Source of the DNA: an uncultured Roseburia sp. | GTDB lineage: Bacteria; Bacillota; Clostridia; Lachnospirales; Lachnospiraceae | Assembly: GCA_947062675.1 (NCBI GenBank) | Contig: CAMSQM010000025.1 | Coordinates: 1 to 43,180, forward strand | Reading direction: 5' to 3' | DNA: 43,180 nucleotides | Shown here: in pieces, positions 34,563 through 43,180 of the stretch | Position numbering within the stretch: the stretch's first letter is position 1 | How the letters are laid out: each line of letters opens with the position of its first letter | Notes under the pieces: generated by a model | The model's input: only the letters and a program-made list of their open reading frames with translations | What the model was told of the DNA's origin: nothing | The model's database searches: none | Made by a program: the position numbers and the translations under genes

Positions 34563-34632
34563 TGTTATATGACTGACGGAACAAGTGGAATCACCACATG
34601 GAGTATAACCGCAGAAAGCCGGCCGTCTGGGC
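34563..34632 (+). ncRNA. ZTP riboswitch (pfl motif)
   Basis: The element senses ZMP/ZTP, the folate-stress purine intermediates. P1 pairs GTTATA (34564-34569) with TATAAC (34604-34609). The conserved TGACTG-CG-AACA block follows. GTGG (34585-34588) and CCAC (34594-34597) make P2, then the GGAG of the first domain. The second domain has CCGGCCGTCTGGGC, close to the consensus CCGCCTGGGC. The pseudoknot GACGG (34575-34579) with CCGTC (34623-34627) is perfect although both arms differ from the consensus GGCG/CGCC, a compensatory change. This motif was first named for its place before pfl genes. Confidence 0.9.
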
Positions 34633-34659
34633 GAACGCACCCGGACTGCCGTTTTTTTT
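34621..34659 (+). terminator. Riboswitch-controlled terminator before pflB
   Basis: GGCCGTCTGGG (34621-34631) can pair with CCCGGACTGCC (34640-34650), followed by eight Ts (34652-34659). Its left arm contains the CCGTC needed for the ZTP pseudoknot. So folding of the ligand-bound aptamer should prevent the terminator and turn pflB-pflA on. Confidence 0.85.
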
Positions 34660-34717
34660 ATGCCGGAGTCCGGAGCGGAAAGAGACATCTGACTGTGAAA
34701 TGAAGGAGGAACACACG

Positions 34718-37039
34718 ATGCAGGAAAAAAGCAATCACACGAAACAGGATACAGCGCAGCATACAGCACTCACCGGTCCGTGGAGAAATTTTACCGCAGG
34801 CGCGTGGCAGCGGGAAATTAATGTCCGCGATTTTATCCAGAAAAATTACACCCCCTACGACGGCAATGAAGACTTTCTTGCAGGTCCGACGGAAGACACC
34901 ACCGCACTCTGGAAACAGGTGCTCGAACTCTCGAAGCAGGAGCGCGAGGCAGGCGGTGTACTCTCAATGGATACAAAAATCATTTCCACGATCACTTCCC
35001 ATGGTCCGGGATATCTGGACCGGGAAAGGGAAAAAATCGTCGGATTTCAGACAGACAGGCCGTTTAAACGCTCCCTGCAGCCCTGCGGCGGAATACGCAT
35101 GGCGATGAAAGCCTGCGAGGATAACGGTTACGAAGTCGATCCGGAGGTAGTGGAATATTTCACAACACACCGGAAAACCCACAACGCCGGTGTATTTGAC
35201 GCCTATACGCCTGAAATGCGGGCCTGCCGCAGCTCCCACATTATCACGGGGCTCCCGGACGCTTACGGGCGCGGACGCATCATCGGCGATTACAGGCGGC
35301 CCGCGCTCTATGGCGTCAACCGGCTGATCGCGGACAAGGAAGAACAGCTGAATTCCACCCGGACCATCATGTACTCTGACGTGATCCGTGAGCGCGAAGA
35401 GCTGTCCGAGCAGATCCGGGCGCTGAAAATGCTCAGAAAGCTTGCGGAAATATACGGCTGCGATATCTCAGAGCCCGCATCAAATATCCGGGAAGCCGTG
35501 CAGGCGGTTTATTTTGCATACCTCGCCGCGGTCAAAGAACAAAACGGCGCCGCGATGAGTCTGGGGCGCACGTCCACCTTTCTGGACATTTACGCGGAGC
35601 GCGACCTCCGCGAGGGCACATTTACCGAGTCCGAAATTCAGGAAATAATCGATCAGTTTGTGATGAAACTGCGCTGTGTCAAATTTGCGCGCACGCCGGA
35701 TTACAATCAGATATTCGCAGGCGATCCGACCTGGGTCACCGAATCCATCGCCGGAATCGGCGTGGACGGACGGCACATGGTGACAAAAATGTCCTACCGC
35801 TACCTGCACACGCTCAACAATATAGGCGCCGCGCCGGAACCGAACATGACGGTTCTCTGGTCGGAAAAGCTTCCCGGACATTTCAGGCAGTTCTGCGCTG
35901 CCACCTCCATCCGCCATTCCGCAATCCAGTACGAAAATGACGACATTATGCGCGTCGTGCACGGGGATGATTACGGAATCGCATGCTGTGTCTCTTCCAT
36001 GCGCATCGGAAAAGAAATGCAGTTTTTCGGCGCGCGGGCAAACCTCGCAAAATGCCTGCTCTACGCGATCAACGGCGGCGTGGACGAGATCACGGGGGCG
36101 CAGGTCGGCCCGAAATACCGCCCCATCACCGCCGCATATCTGGACTATGAAGAAGTGTGGGAAAAATATAAGGACATGATGAAATGGCTGGCATCCGTCT
36201 ACGTCAATGCCTTAAACATTATCCATTACATGCATGATAAATACTGCTACGAGAAAATTCAGATGGCACTCCACGACAAACAGGTAAAACGCTGGTTCGC
36301 GACAGGCATCGCGGGCATGTCCGTCGTCGCGGACTCCCTGTCCGCCATCCGGTACGCGAAGGTAAAGCCCATACGCGATGAAAACGGGATTGCCGTAGAT
36401 TTTGAGGTGGAGGGAGACTTCCCGAAATTCGGAAACGACGACGACCGCGTGGACGAAATCGCAAAAGAGGTACTTCACACATTTATCAGCTACATCAAAG
36501 GAAATCACACCTACCGCGGCGGTGTTCAGACCACATCGATCCTGACCATCACCTCCAATGTATCTTACGGAAAGAACACCGGCGCAACACCGGACGGACG
36601 GAAACGCGGGGAGGCATTTGCGCCGGGCGCAAATCCGATGCACGGGCGGGATTCCCATGGAGCCATCGCCTCGCTGGCCTCGGTGGCAAAGCTCCCGTTT
36701 ATGGACGCCCAGGACGGAATCTCCAACACCTTCACCATCGTTCCCGAGGCCCTGGGCAAAGACCGGGCGGAACGGGAAAGGAATCTCGCATCCCTGCTGG
36801 ACGGCTACATCCTTGCGGGCGGTCACCACTTAAATGTCAATGTGTTAAACACAGACACGCTGCTCGACGCCCAGAAGCACCCGGAGCAGTACCCCCAGCT
36901 GACCATCCGCGTGTCCGGCTATGCGGTAAACTTTATCAAACTGACAAAAGAACAGCAGGATGAAGTCATCGCCCGGACATTCCACACTCACATCCGGAAA
37001 GGAGCGGCAGAGCATGACGGGAAGCATCCATTCGATTGA
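34718..37039 (+). CDS. pflB: Pyruvate formate-lyase (glycyl radical enzyme)
   Basis: The 773-residue anaerobic enzyme converts pyruvate and CoA to acetyl-CoA and formate. The active-site Cys pair is in [19 protein letters not shown], and the glycyl radical loop is [12 protein letters not shown] near the C-terminus. [29 protein letters not shown] and [13 protein letters not shown] are also typical of PflB rather than of glycerol or choline lyases. I place the start at 34718, with GGAGG 7 bases upstream, because the open frame from 34598 overlaps the riboswitch terminator. It overlaps pflA by 26 bases. Formate from this enzyme feeds formyl-tetrahydrofolate synthesis, which explains control by a ZTP riboswitch. 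Confidence 0.97.
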   Translation: MQEKSNHTKQDTAQHTALTGPWRNFTAGAWQREINVRDFIQKNYTPYDGNEDFLAGPTEDTTALWKQVLELSKQEREAGGVLSMDTKIISTITSHGPGYLDREREKIVGFQTDRPFKRSLQPCGGIRMAMKACEDNGYEVDPEVVEYFTTHRKTHNAGVFDAYTPEMRACRSSHIITGLPDAYGRGRIIGDYRRPALYGVNRLIADKEEQLNSTRTIMYSDVIREREELSEQIRALKMLRKLAEIYGCDISEPASNIREAVQAVYFAYLAAVKEQNGAAMSLGRTSTFLDIYAERDLREGTFTESEIQEIIDQFVMKLRCVKFARTPDYNQIFAGDPTWVTESIAGIGVDGRHMVTKMSYRYLHTLNNIGAAPEPNMTVLWSEKLPGHFRQFCAATSIRHSAIQYENDDIMRVVHGDDYGIACCVSSMRIGKEMQFFGARANLAKCLLYAINGGVDEITGAQVGPKYRPITAAYLDYEEVWEKYKDMMKWLASVYVNALNIIHYMHDKYCYEKIQMALHDKQVKRWFATGIAGMSVVADSLSAIRYAKVKPIRDENGIAVDFEVEGDFPKFGNDDDRVDEIAKEVLHTFISYIKGNHTYRGGVQTTSILTITSNVSYGKNTGATPDGRKRGEAFAPGANPMHGRDSHGAIASLASVAKLPFMDAQDGISNTFTIVPEALGKDRAERERNLASLLDGYILAGGHHLNVNVLNTDTLLDAQKHPEQYPQLTIRVSGYAVNFIKLTKEQQDEVIARTFHTHIRKGAAEHDGKHPFD

Positions 37040-37751
37040 AACATTCGGCACCGTGGACGGCCCTGGCGTGCGCTTCGTCGTATTTTTCCAGGGCTGCCCC
37101 CTCCGCTGCCTCTACTGTCACAATCCGGACACCTGGTCTTCTGCAGCAGGACACCCTGTAACTGCAATGGAAATCATCGCCCGTCTCACGCGGAATCAGG
37201 CATTTTACCGCAGCGGGGGCCTCACGGCATCCGGCGGGGAGCCCATGCTCCAGCTCCCCTTCCTGACAGAGCTGTTCACACTGGCAAAGCAGCGCGGCAT
37301 CCACACCTGCCTCGACACATCGGGGATCCTCTTTGACGACAGGCCGGAGCAGCTGGCGCAGACAGACCGGCTTCTCGCCGTGACAGATCTCGTGATGCTG
37401 GATATCAAACACACCGGCGAAGAGGCCCACCGGAAGCTGACCGGTTCCGGCAACCGGAATATCCTGGCATTTGCCAGATACCTCGACACGCAAAAAATAC
37501 CGGTCTGGATACGCCATGTCGTCGTCCCCGGGATCACGTACGACAAATCGCCCCTGACCGCACTCGGAACATTCCTTGGCACGCTTTCCAACGTGGAAAA
37601 GCTTGAGGTTCTGCCGTATCATACGCTCGGGAAAGCCAAATATGATAATCTGAACCTGAAATATGCGCTGCAGGATACGCCGCAGCTCACGGACCGGGAA
37701 GCTGCGGATGCGGAGCAGATCATACTGAAGGCGTGGAAAGAAAATGCCTGA
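37014..37751 (+). CDS. pflA: Pyruvate formate-lyase activating enzyme
   Basis: The 245-residue radical SAM enzyme installs the glycyl radical on PflB. It starts [20 protein letters not shown] and carries [14 protein letters not shown], the CxxxCxxC site for the 4Fe-4S cluster, followed by [11 protein letters not shown] and [12 protein letters not shown]. There is no extra ferredoxin domain, as expected for a true PFL activase. AGGAG lies about 10 bases before the ATG inside the end of pflB, so the two are translationally coupled. A clear terminator follows the stop. Confidence 0.97.
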   Translation: MTGSIHSIETFGTVDGPGVRFVVFFQGCPLRCLYCHNPDTWSSAAGHPVTAMEIIARLTRNQAFYRSGGLTASGGEPMLQLPFLTELFTLAKQRGIHTCLDTSGILFDDRPEQLAQTDRLLAVTDLVMLDIKHTGEEAHRKLTGSGNRNILAFARYLDTQKIPVWIRHVVVPGITYDKSPLTALGTFLGTLSNVEKLEVLPYHTLGKAKYDNLNLKYALQDTPQLTDREAADAEQIILKAWKENA

Positions 37752-37786
37752 GCGGCATCCATGGCAAAACAGGAATCACATACAGA

Positions 37787-37815
37787 AAAAGGTATCTGTA
37801 ACACAGATACCTTTT
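37787..37815. terminator. Bidirectional terminator after pflA
   Basis: AAAAGGTATCTGT (37787-37799) pairs perfectly with ACAGATACCTTTT (37803-37815) around a 3-base loop. It has T-rich sequence at the end on both strands, so it can stop pflA and the convergent beta-helix gene. Confidence 0.9.
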
Positions 37816-37859
37816 CTTAACCCGGTCTTAAGGAGCCGGCCCCGCTTCTCTTTTATAAC

Positions 37860-40181
37860 TTATAACCTGCAGGTTATCGCCGCGCTGACAGCACCGCCGA
37901 CCTGCACTTTTTTATCGGACGATCTTTTGAAAGCCGCCACTTTGTAATAATAAGTCTTCCCGGTTTTCAGCTTCCTGTCCGTGTAGCTGGTCTTTGAAGC
38001 CCCTGATACCGTACCGCACACCGAATATACGCCGTCTTTCGATGTGGAGCGGTAAACAATATACCCGGCCGCCCCGGAAACTTTCTGCCAGCTGACGCGC
38101 GCAGCGTTCTTCCCCGACTTCGCCGCTTTTACATTCTTCGGCTTCAGAAGACTCTTATACTGCTGAAATCCGACTGCAACTGAGTTTGTCTTATTTTTCT
38201 TAAATACATTTCCGCCAGTCACCGCCTTCACACCAGTATTTATAAGCACCGGAATTTTGGTGGAACTGACCGTATTCTCCGTGATATCCGCCCTGCCGCT
38301 GTTCACAAAAATACCATAAATGCCGGTATTTCCTGTAAGAGTATTTTTTGCAAGATTTACCGTATATTTCTGTGTGTCTGCATTCACATAAACCAGATTT
38401 TCCTTACACTTCGAAATCTTATTGGCTGAAATCTCAAGATTCTGCTTCAGGCTGGCGATCACAATCCCGCTCTGTTTTCCAGAGGTAATCACATTTTCCC
38501 CGATGACTCCGGCTGTGCCCTTCTGATAGACGATAATGCCGTGATATGCGGGAGATGTTATTTTATTCCCGCTCACGGTATCCGCGGAAGCATTATCGAC
38601 GCTGATGCCAAACCCTTTCGGCGAAACGATCCGGTTCCGGCTGACCGACGTCGCGGAAGATCCTTCGCTGAGCAGAATACCGCTGCCATTTGATCCGGTT
38701 TTCGTAATAACATTCCCGTCAATCCGGTTGCCTGTGCTCTCCGCAAACAGATGAATACCGTGAAGCATATCCTTGCTGTAACTGCTCTTCACAAAACGGA
38801 TCTGATTGTTCTCCACCGTGGAATTTTTCGTGTCCATAAGGCGGATGCCAAACCCGTCCGTGCTGATCTTATTTCCGGACACCACTGCCCCGCTGACAAA
38901 ATAATTTCCAGCCGGAATCGTTCCGCTGCCGTCGCCCTGCTTTGTCGCTTTTTTAAAGTGGATTCCCATAACGGAAATACCGGAATTGCCATAATCCAGA
39001 TACGGATCCTTTCCGCTGCACGTGATGGTATTATCCCGGATTACAATATTCTGATCCCCGGCCGGCTCCACATAAGAATTCTTCGTGCCGGAGGGGAGCC
39101 CCCCTTCCTTCGCAATTTCCGATGCCAGAAACGTGCCGCCGTCGCGGATAGAATAAATCGCAATACCGCGCGGTCCATCCTTGATCACATTTCCGGAAAT
39201 CTCACAGTTTTTCCAGTTCATGCTCTGGATTGCGGCGCTTTTTATTTTAGAAAACGTGCACCCTGTGATCTTCACATTGTCCACCTGGCTGTTTAACACC
39301 GCCGTGTGGCTCCCGATTCCACGCGGAACATTCGTAAAAGTGCATCCCTCAAATACAATATTGCGGATCGGAAGCTCCTCAATGCGGTAGCCCGTAAAAT
39401 GTTCCTTCTGCAGAATATCAATCTGTACCGCCTCAAATGTCTGGCTTTTTGCGCCGCTCTTAAGCGTCTGATCCTTAAACGTACAGCCTTTTATGGTGAC
39501 ATTTTCTGCACCGGCAAGCTCCACAAGATGTCCGTCCTTTACATTCATCAGCGTCTGATTCAGCATCGCAAACCCTGAGACATGAGCCGCCTTAAGACAG
39601 GTATTGCCGTTGCCGTTCTCATTCCACACGCCGCCCTCCAGCGTGATATTCTTATAATAATATCCCTTCTGCGTATCCTCAATATCGCCTACTTTGAGCA
39701 TATTCGCACTGGATCCCTTACTCAGATGAAATGTTACGCCCTGCATATACAGATGTGTATTGCTGTATATGTGGAGACCGTATTCCAGCGTGTAGGAACC
39801 CGGCTCGACTTCAACTCTGTACGGCACAGCCTCCGTCGCATTCGCACGCGCAAGGTCCAGGGCCTCCTGCAGCGCATGATAAGCTCCCCTCTCAGCGATA
39901 TCTTTGCCCGTCACCTTCACAACCACCTGATTTGTCCCGGCCGCTTCCATTCTGAGGGATGTTTCCTCCGGTATCATCTCCGGGCTGCTCTGCTCCTCCG
40001 GGCAGAATGATGCGCTCTCCCGCATCTGCACCGGTGGTTTGTCTGCCTCTGCGTCCCCCATGGTGATTACCGGAAGTTCCTCCATATTCTGCGCTGCAGC
40101 CAGCGGAACACTGCCTGAAATCAGCAGTCCCCCACATAAAAATAAAGCCGCTGCCAGTATACGGTATTGCCTGAATTTCAT
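37860..40181 (-). CDS. Exported right-handed beta-helix protein with C-terminal Fn3-like domain
   Basis: The 773-residue protein begins MKFRQYRILAAALFLCGGLL, a signal peptide; 40181 has GGGAGGAAA upstream, and the open frame to 40259 lacks this. After a short Pro/Glu-rich stretch, residues about 90-670 form a pectate-lyase-like right-handed beta-helix with many NxIxxNxI-type rungs (ISGNVIKDGPRGIAIYS, VSRNRIVSPKGFGISVDNAS). The last 95 residues are a fibronectin-III-like domain (ARVSWQKVSGAAGYIVYRS). Such proteins bind or cleave polysaccharides, or act as adhesins. I see no sure catalytic residues. No sortase or S-layer anchor is evident. It is a paralogue of the next gene. Confidence 0.87.
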   Translation of the reverse strand: MKFRQYRILAAALFLCGGLLISGSVPLAAAQNMEELPVITMGDAEADKPPVQMRESASFCPEEQSSPEMIPEETSLRMEAAGTNQVVVKVTGKDIAERGAYHALQEALDLARANATEAVPYRVEVEPGSYTLEYGLHIYSNTHLYMQGVTFHLSKGSSANMLKVGDIEDTQKGYYYKNITLEGGVWNENGNGNTCLKAAHVSGFAMLNQTLMNVKDGHLVELAGAENVTIKGCTFKDQTLKSGAKSQTFEAVQIDILQKEHFTGYRIEELPIRNIVFEGCTFTNVPRGIGSHTAVLNSQVDNVKITGCTFSKIKSAAIQSMNWKNCEISGNVIKDGPRGIAIYSIRDGGTFLASEIAKEGGLPSGTKNSYVEPAGDQNIVIRDNTITCSGKDPYLDYGNSGISVMGIHFKKATKQGDGSGTIPAGNYFVSGAVVSGNKISTDGFGIRLMDTKNSTVENNQIRFVKSSYSKDMLHGIHLFAESTGNRIDGNVITKTGSNGSGILLSEGSSATSVSRNRIVSPKGFGISVDNASADTVSGNKITSPAYHGIIVYQKGTAGVIGENVITSGKQSGIVIASLKQNLEISANKISKCKENLVYVNADTQKYTVNLAKNTLTGNTGIYGIFVNSGRADITENTVSSTKIPVLINTGVKAVTGGNVFKKNKTNSVAVGFQQYKSLLKPKNVKAAKSGKNAARVSWQKVSGAAGYIVYRSTSKDGVYSVCGTVSGASKTSYTDRKLKTGKTYYYKVAAFKRSSDKKVQVGGAVSAAITCRL

Positions 40182-40241
40182 ACTCTTTTCCTCCCGTAAT
40201 TCAATTTCCCCTGTCATACCACACAGATTCATGTTCAAAAA

Positions 40242-40315
40242 GAGTGCGGCCTGCCGCACTCACGCTGATTCGCCCCTGTGATACAAAAAACCGGCTGCGG
40301 TGGCAGCCGGTTTTT
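40242..40315 (-). terminator. Double terminator between the two beta-helix genes (element C)
   Basis: On the minus strand CCGGCTGC (40303-40310) pairs with GCAGCCGG (40291-40298), followed by TTTTTTGTATCACAGG, the tail shared with elements A and B. Here the GTATCACAGG has no clear inverted partner. Further on, GAGTGCGGC (40253-40261) pairs with GCCGCACTC (40242-40250) and TTTTT follows. Two independent terminators thus separate the paralogues. The rest of this gap is the leader of the 37860 gene. Confidence 0.88.
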
Positions 40316-40339
40316 ATATGCGTCACGCTTATCTCCTGC

Positions 40340-43180
40340 TTATTTTACTTTTACAGTCTTTGTCTTTCCAAAATCGCTGTATACATTTACGCTGCCGCAC
40401 TTCTGGTAACTTCTGACTCTCACATAATACGTCTTACCTGATGTCAGCTTCGTGACCGTTCCGGAACCAGTATTCTTTTTCACTGTCGCCGACTTGATGC
40501 CGGAGGAGAAATTCTTCTTTGTGGAACACTGAATCTCATATCCGGTCACACCCCATACTTTTGTCCATGACACTGTCGCTTTCTTCTTCGCGGAAGACTT
40601 TGCGCTCTTGACATTGACAGGCTTCATGGCAGGATCGCCGACTTTCTCCACCCTGACTTTTACTTTTACTTTGCTGCCGTAATCGTTCGTGTAGATGGAG
40701 CCTTTTACGCCCTTGCTGGCGAAAACAGCGACATTTACTTTGGAAATCTTATTATCGGCAATCGACACGTTTCCGTTGATAATACGTATGCCTGACGTCT
40801 TGTTGTTGCCTGCAATCGTATTTTTGTTCACCGTCGCCACATATTTTGTGGTGCCCGGCTGGATAATAATTCCGATATCAGAACCGCTGGAAATCTTATT
40901 ACCTGAAATGGTAATCTTATTCTTCATGCTCGCAAGATTGATTCCCTGGCTCTTCGCCTTTTTAATCGTATTCTTCTGAATATTTTTCACTGTGGACTTG
41001 TTGTACACATAAATACCTTTCCCGCCCACGGAAGTGATTGTATTGGAAGAAACGCTTCCTTTTACTTTGACGTCTCCCGTCAGGTAAATCCCGCTCTCCT
41101 TCGCGTTGCTGATCGTATTATTTTTGATATCTCCGCCTACGCTGCTGGACTTGTACACAAAGATTGCGCTCTTCGCCGTATCGGTAATCTTATTGCCGCT
41201 GATCTCCCCTCCCACCTTTGAATTCGTGGAAACAGAGAGCGCTATATCCGCCGTCTTCCCGATGGTATTCCCCGTAATGGAGCCACTGGCTGCGGAGCCG
41301 CTGAACAGAAGAATTCCGTTTGCCGCTGCGTACGCGCCGGTATTTTTCAGAATCCGGTTGTCGGAAATCGAACCGCAGGCCGCGTCCGTTGTCAGTTTGA
41401 TTCCGTGGCAGTACTTATTCCCGCCATCTTCTTTTCCCATATCCGTAATTGTGTTATTGCTGATGCTGCCCGTGGTACTCTTCTTAAATACTGTAATTCC
41501 AGCTTCTCCGCTGACGGAAGTGATTGTGTTACCGCTGATATCGCCGGTGGTACTGTCCGTGCTGATCATCACACCGCCGTGCTTAGTGCCTGTAATGGTA
41601 TTAGAGGTGATTCCCCCCGCCACACTGCTCTTATCAAAGACATTGACGCCTGCCCATGTACAGTCTGTGATCGTATTGCCGGATACCGCCGTCGCACCGG
41701 CCTCCTCCATCACAAAGATTCCGTTTCGCGGCATACTGCTGATAGTATTGTTTGTCACCTCTCCGCCGACAGACCCGTTTGCAATCATAATACCGTCATA
41801 TTTATCGGCATTGGGATCTTTTGCGTCCGTGCCTTTTCCCGTGATGCTGTTCCCGCTTACAGGACAGTTTCTCGCATTGGTCAGGTGAATTCCGTGTCCC
41901 GCTGTCGTGATCGTATTTCCGGTCACGGTGACATTGCTTATGTAATAATCTCCCTTCGGAAGCGTCTTTCCATCTCCGCCTTTGGAACTCTTTGTCAGAT
42001 TCACGCCGTATACCCAGATACCCTGGATCTCGTCACAGGTCGGAGCATACTTCGTCGAAATTTTATTGCCGCTGATCACAGTATTCGCGTCATGGCGCAC
42101 TGTGCCGCTGTACGGTGTCTGTCCGTCAAAAACAGTCGTGTAGACAGACGGTGTATTCCCCGTCGTCTTATCGGCAGACTTAAAGAACTGAAAAAGAATA
42201 CCTGCGCCGCAGTCCGTGATCTTATTATCCTTAATCTCGCAGTTGTAGTAATTCAGGCCTACGATCGCCTCCTCCGTCACATTGGTGAACGTATTTCCGT
42301 TAATCTTAATGTTCTCATGATATGCGCCGTGGAGCATCGTATGTGTACCGACACCGCGCGGTACGTTTGCAAAAATACATCCCGTGATCTCCACATTTTT
42401 CATCACGGAACCGTCCTCATAAATATCCTTAAACACGTCAGAACTGCAGGCAATATCAAGCTGCAGCGCCTCCTGCTTGTCCGGATCGTCCGCTCTGGAA
42501 ACACCAAAATCCCTGAATGTACAGTTTTTCACATAAAAACCGTCGATCGCTGCGACCTCGATCTGATGCGCGCAGCCGCCGCCCACAAGTGATACGCCTT
42601 CAAGCGTTACATTTGTCGCGTGCGCCAGACGGATCAGTGTGCCGGTATTGCTCTTATTGCCTTCCCACACGCCGCCCCTGACTGTGATATTCTCAAAACC
42701 GCCGTACCCTTTGCAGGCCTCGCTCATATTATAGTTATCCTGCCCTTTATAGCTTCCGTTGGTCCCCAGCATCAGCATATTTCCGGTCGCCCCGGTATAT
42801 TTAAACGTAACACCGGTACAATCCAGTATTGTATTGCTGTAAATCCGTGATCTGGAACTGAGCGTGTAGGATCCTGCCGGCACTCTGACAGTCACCGGCG
42901 CTTCCGCTGTCGCAGTGTCCCTCGCCTGCTCAAGAGCATCGTCCAGCGCCTGCGCTATATCCGCGCCGTTTGCCGCCTGAACCGTGATCACGGACTGTCC
43001 TTCCATAAGTACTCTGGCTTCCTCTTCAAAAACAGGCAGCTCTTCCTCTGTCTCCGCCGTGACAGCTTCCTGCTCCGGCAGCACGGGAGCCATATTCTGA
43101 TTCGTTCCCTCCGGTTCCTCACTGTCCGCCGCTTCCGTGCTTCCGGACGGTGTCCCCGCTGTCTCCGTGCTCTCCGTATT
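40340..43180 (-). CDS. Large exported right-handed beta-helix protein with Fn3-like domain (5' end outside window)
   Basis: The frame is open to the window edge, so the start and any signal peptide are missing; 946 residues are visible. The first about 70 are a Thr/Ser/Glu/Pro-rich linker. A beta-helix domain follows (about 80-850), with an opening block very like that of the 37860 protein (PAGSYTLSSRSRIYSNT here, EPGSYTLEYGLHIYSNT there), then many rungs of the type ISGNTITxxxGxGIxVxxKSx. The last 95 residues form an Fn3-like domain (ATVSWTKVWGVTGYEIQCS). It is a longer paralogue of the neighbour. The likely role is surface attachment or glycan binding, and no catalytic site was identified. 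Confidence 0.87.
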   Translation of the reverse strand, partial: NTESTETAGTPSGSTEAADSEEPEGTNQNMAPVLPEQEAVTAETEEELPVFEEEARVLMEGQSVITVQAANGADIAQALDDALEQARDTATAEAPVTVRVPAGSYTLSSRSRIYSNTILDCTGVTFKYTGATGNMLMLGTNGSYKGQDNYNMSEACKGYGGFENITVRGGVWEGNKSNTGTLIRLAHATNVTLEGVSLVGGGCAHQIEVAAIDGFYVKNCTFRDFGVSRADDPDKQEALQLDIACSSDVFKDIYEDGSVMKNVEITGCIFANVPRGVGTHTMLHGAYHENIKINGNTFTNVTEEAIVGLNYYNCEIKDNKITDCGAGILFQFFKSADKTTGNTPSVYTTVFDGQTPYSGTVRHDANTVISGNKISTKYAPTCDEIQGIWVYGVNLTKSSKGGDGKTLPKGDYYISNVTVTGNTITTAGHGIHLTNARNCPVSGNSITGKGTDAKDPNADKYDGIMIANGSVGGEVTNNTISSMPRNGIFVMEEAGATAVSGNTITDCTWAGVNVFDKSSVAGGITSNTITGTKHGGVMISTDSTTGDISGNTITSVSGEAGITVFKKSTTGSISNNTITDMGKEDGGNKYCHGIKLTTDAACGSISDNRILKNTGAYAAANGILLFSGSAASGSITGNTIGKTADIALSVSTNSKVGGEISGNKITDTAKSAIFVYKSSSVGGDIKNNTISNAKESGIYLTGDVKVKGSVSSNTITSVGGKGIYVYNKSTVKNIQKNTIKKAKSQGINLASMKNKITISGNKISSGSDIGIIIQPGTTKYVATVNKNTIAGNNKTSGIRIINGNVSIADNKISKVNVAVFASKGVKGSIYTNDYGSKVKVKVRVEKVGDPAMKPVNVKSAKSSAKKKATVSWTKVWGVTGYEIQCSTKKNFSSGIKSATVKKNTGSGTVTKLTSGKTYYVRVRSYQKCGSVNVYSDFGKTKTVKVK

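Noticed and set aside
41405..42592. 395-codon plus-strand frame inside the large beta-helix gene
   Set aside because: It is antisense to a clear repetitive coding region and shows no domain or ribosome site.
40340..43093. Regular short repeats in the beta-helix gene as a possible CRISPR array
   Set aside because: The periodicity is at protein level (rungs with Asn/Ile/Gly), the DNA copies diverge, and the frame is open throughout.

Overview
The window looks like chromosomal DNA of a spore-forming, fermentative clostridium, most likely Lachnospiraceae (Clostridium cluster XIVa). This rests on gene content and order: truA with ecfT-ecfA2-ecfA1; the glgC-glgD pair followed by spoVG; murC followed by a DnaD-domain protein, a DnaC/DnaI-type loader and an unusually long prs; type III glutamine synthetase; pyruvate formate-lyase under a ZTP riboswitch; and strong GGAGG ribosome sites. 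The DNA is moderately G+C rich. No rRNA, tRNA, CRISPR array, transposase or phage gene was seen.

Layout. 1-3.7 kb: start of glutamine synthetase III (minus) diverging from a SERCA-like calcium P-type ATPase (plus), with a 511-base gap holding structured leader candidates. 3.7-12.1 kb: a long minus-strand run (read right to left: VanW-family exported protein, AIR-synthase-like protein, Lrp/AsnC regulator, aminotransferase, trmL, ecfA1, ecfA2, ecfT, truA). 12.2-16.5 kb: a 34-residue membrane protein, a small membrane/TPR-like protein, a DEDDh exonuclease overlapping a B12-binding radical SAM gene, and a tandem-hemerythrin protein. 16.5-19.3 kb: glycogen synthesis (glgC, glgD) and spoVG. 19.5-24.9 kb: murC, primosome genes and prs on the plus strand, with two adjacent pairs of DnaA boxes between murC and dnaD. 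25-32.3 kb: mostly minus-strand genes: a DUF6465-like protein, an HPr variant, an 842-residue exported protein with a degenerate C39-like end, a Pro-rich protein, a DUF2752 protein (plus), a response-regulator/GGDEF protein and S-adenosylhomocysteine hydrolase. 32.6-37.8 kb: an uncharacterised 553-residue protein, then ZTP riboswitch-pflB-pflA. 37.9 kb to the end: two paralogous exported right-handed beta-helix proteins with C-terminal fibronectin-III-like domains, the second cut by the window edge.

How the parts fit. The ECF module supplies energy to vitamin transporters. PflB/PflA make acetyl-CoA and formate, and the riboswitch links them to folate one-carbon status. GlgC/GlgD make ADP-glucose for storage. 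MurC, DnaD and the loader serve wall synthesis and replication. The most notable non-coding signals are the ZTP riboswitch with a covarying pseudoknot, the paired DnaA boxes, a terminator-linked TTTTTTGTATCA motif found three times, a near-perfect 22-bp operator-like dyad before the VanW gene, and two direct repeats placed like activator sites before glgC. I see no clearly new multi-gene defence or mobile system.
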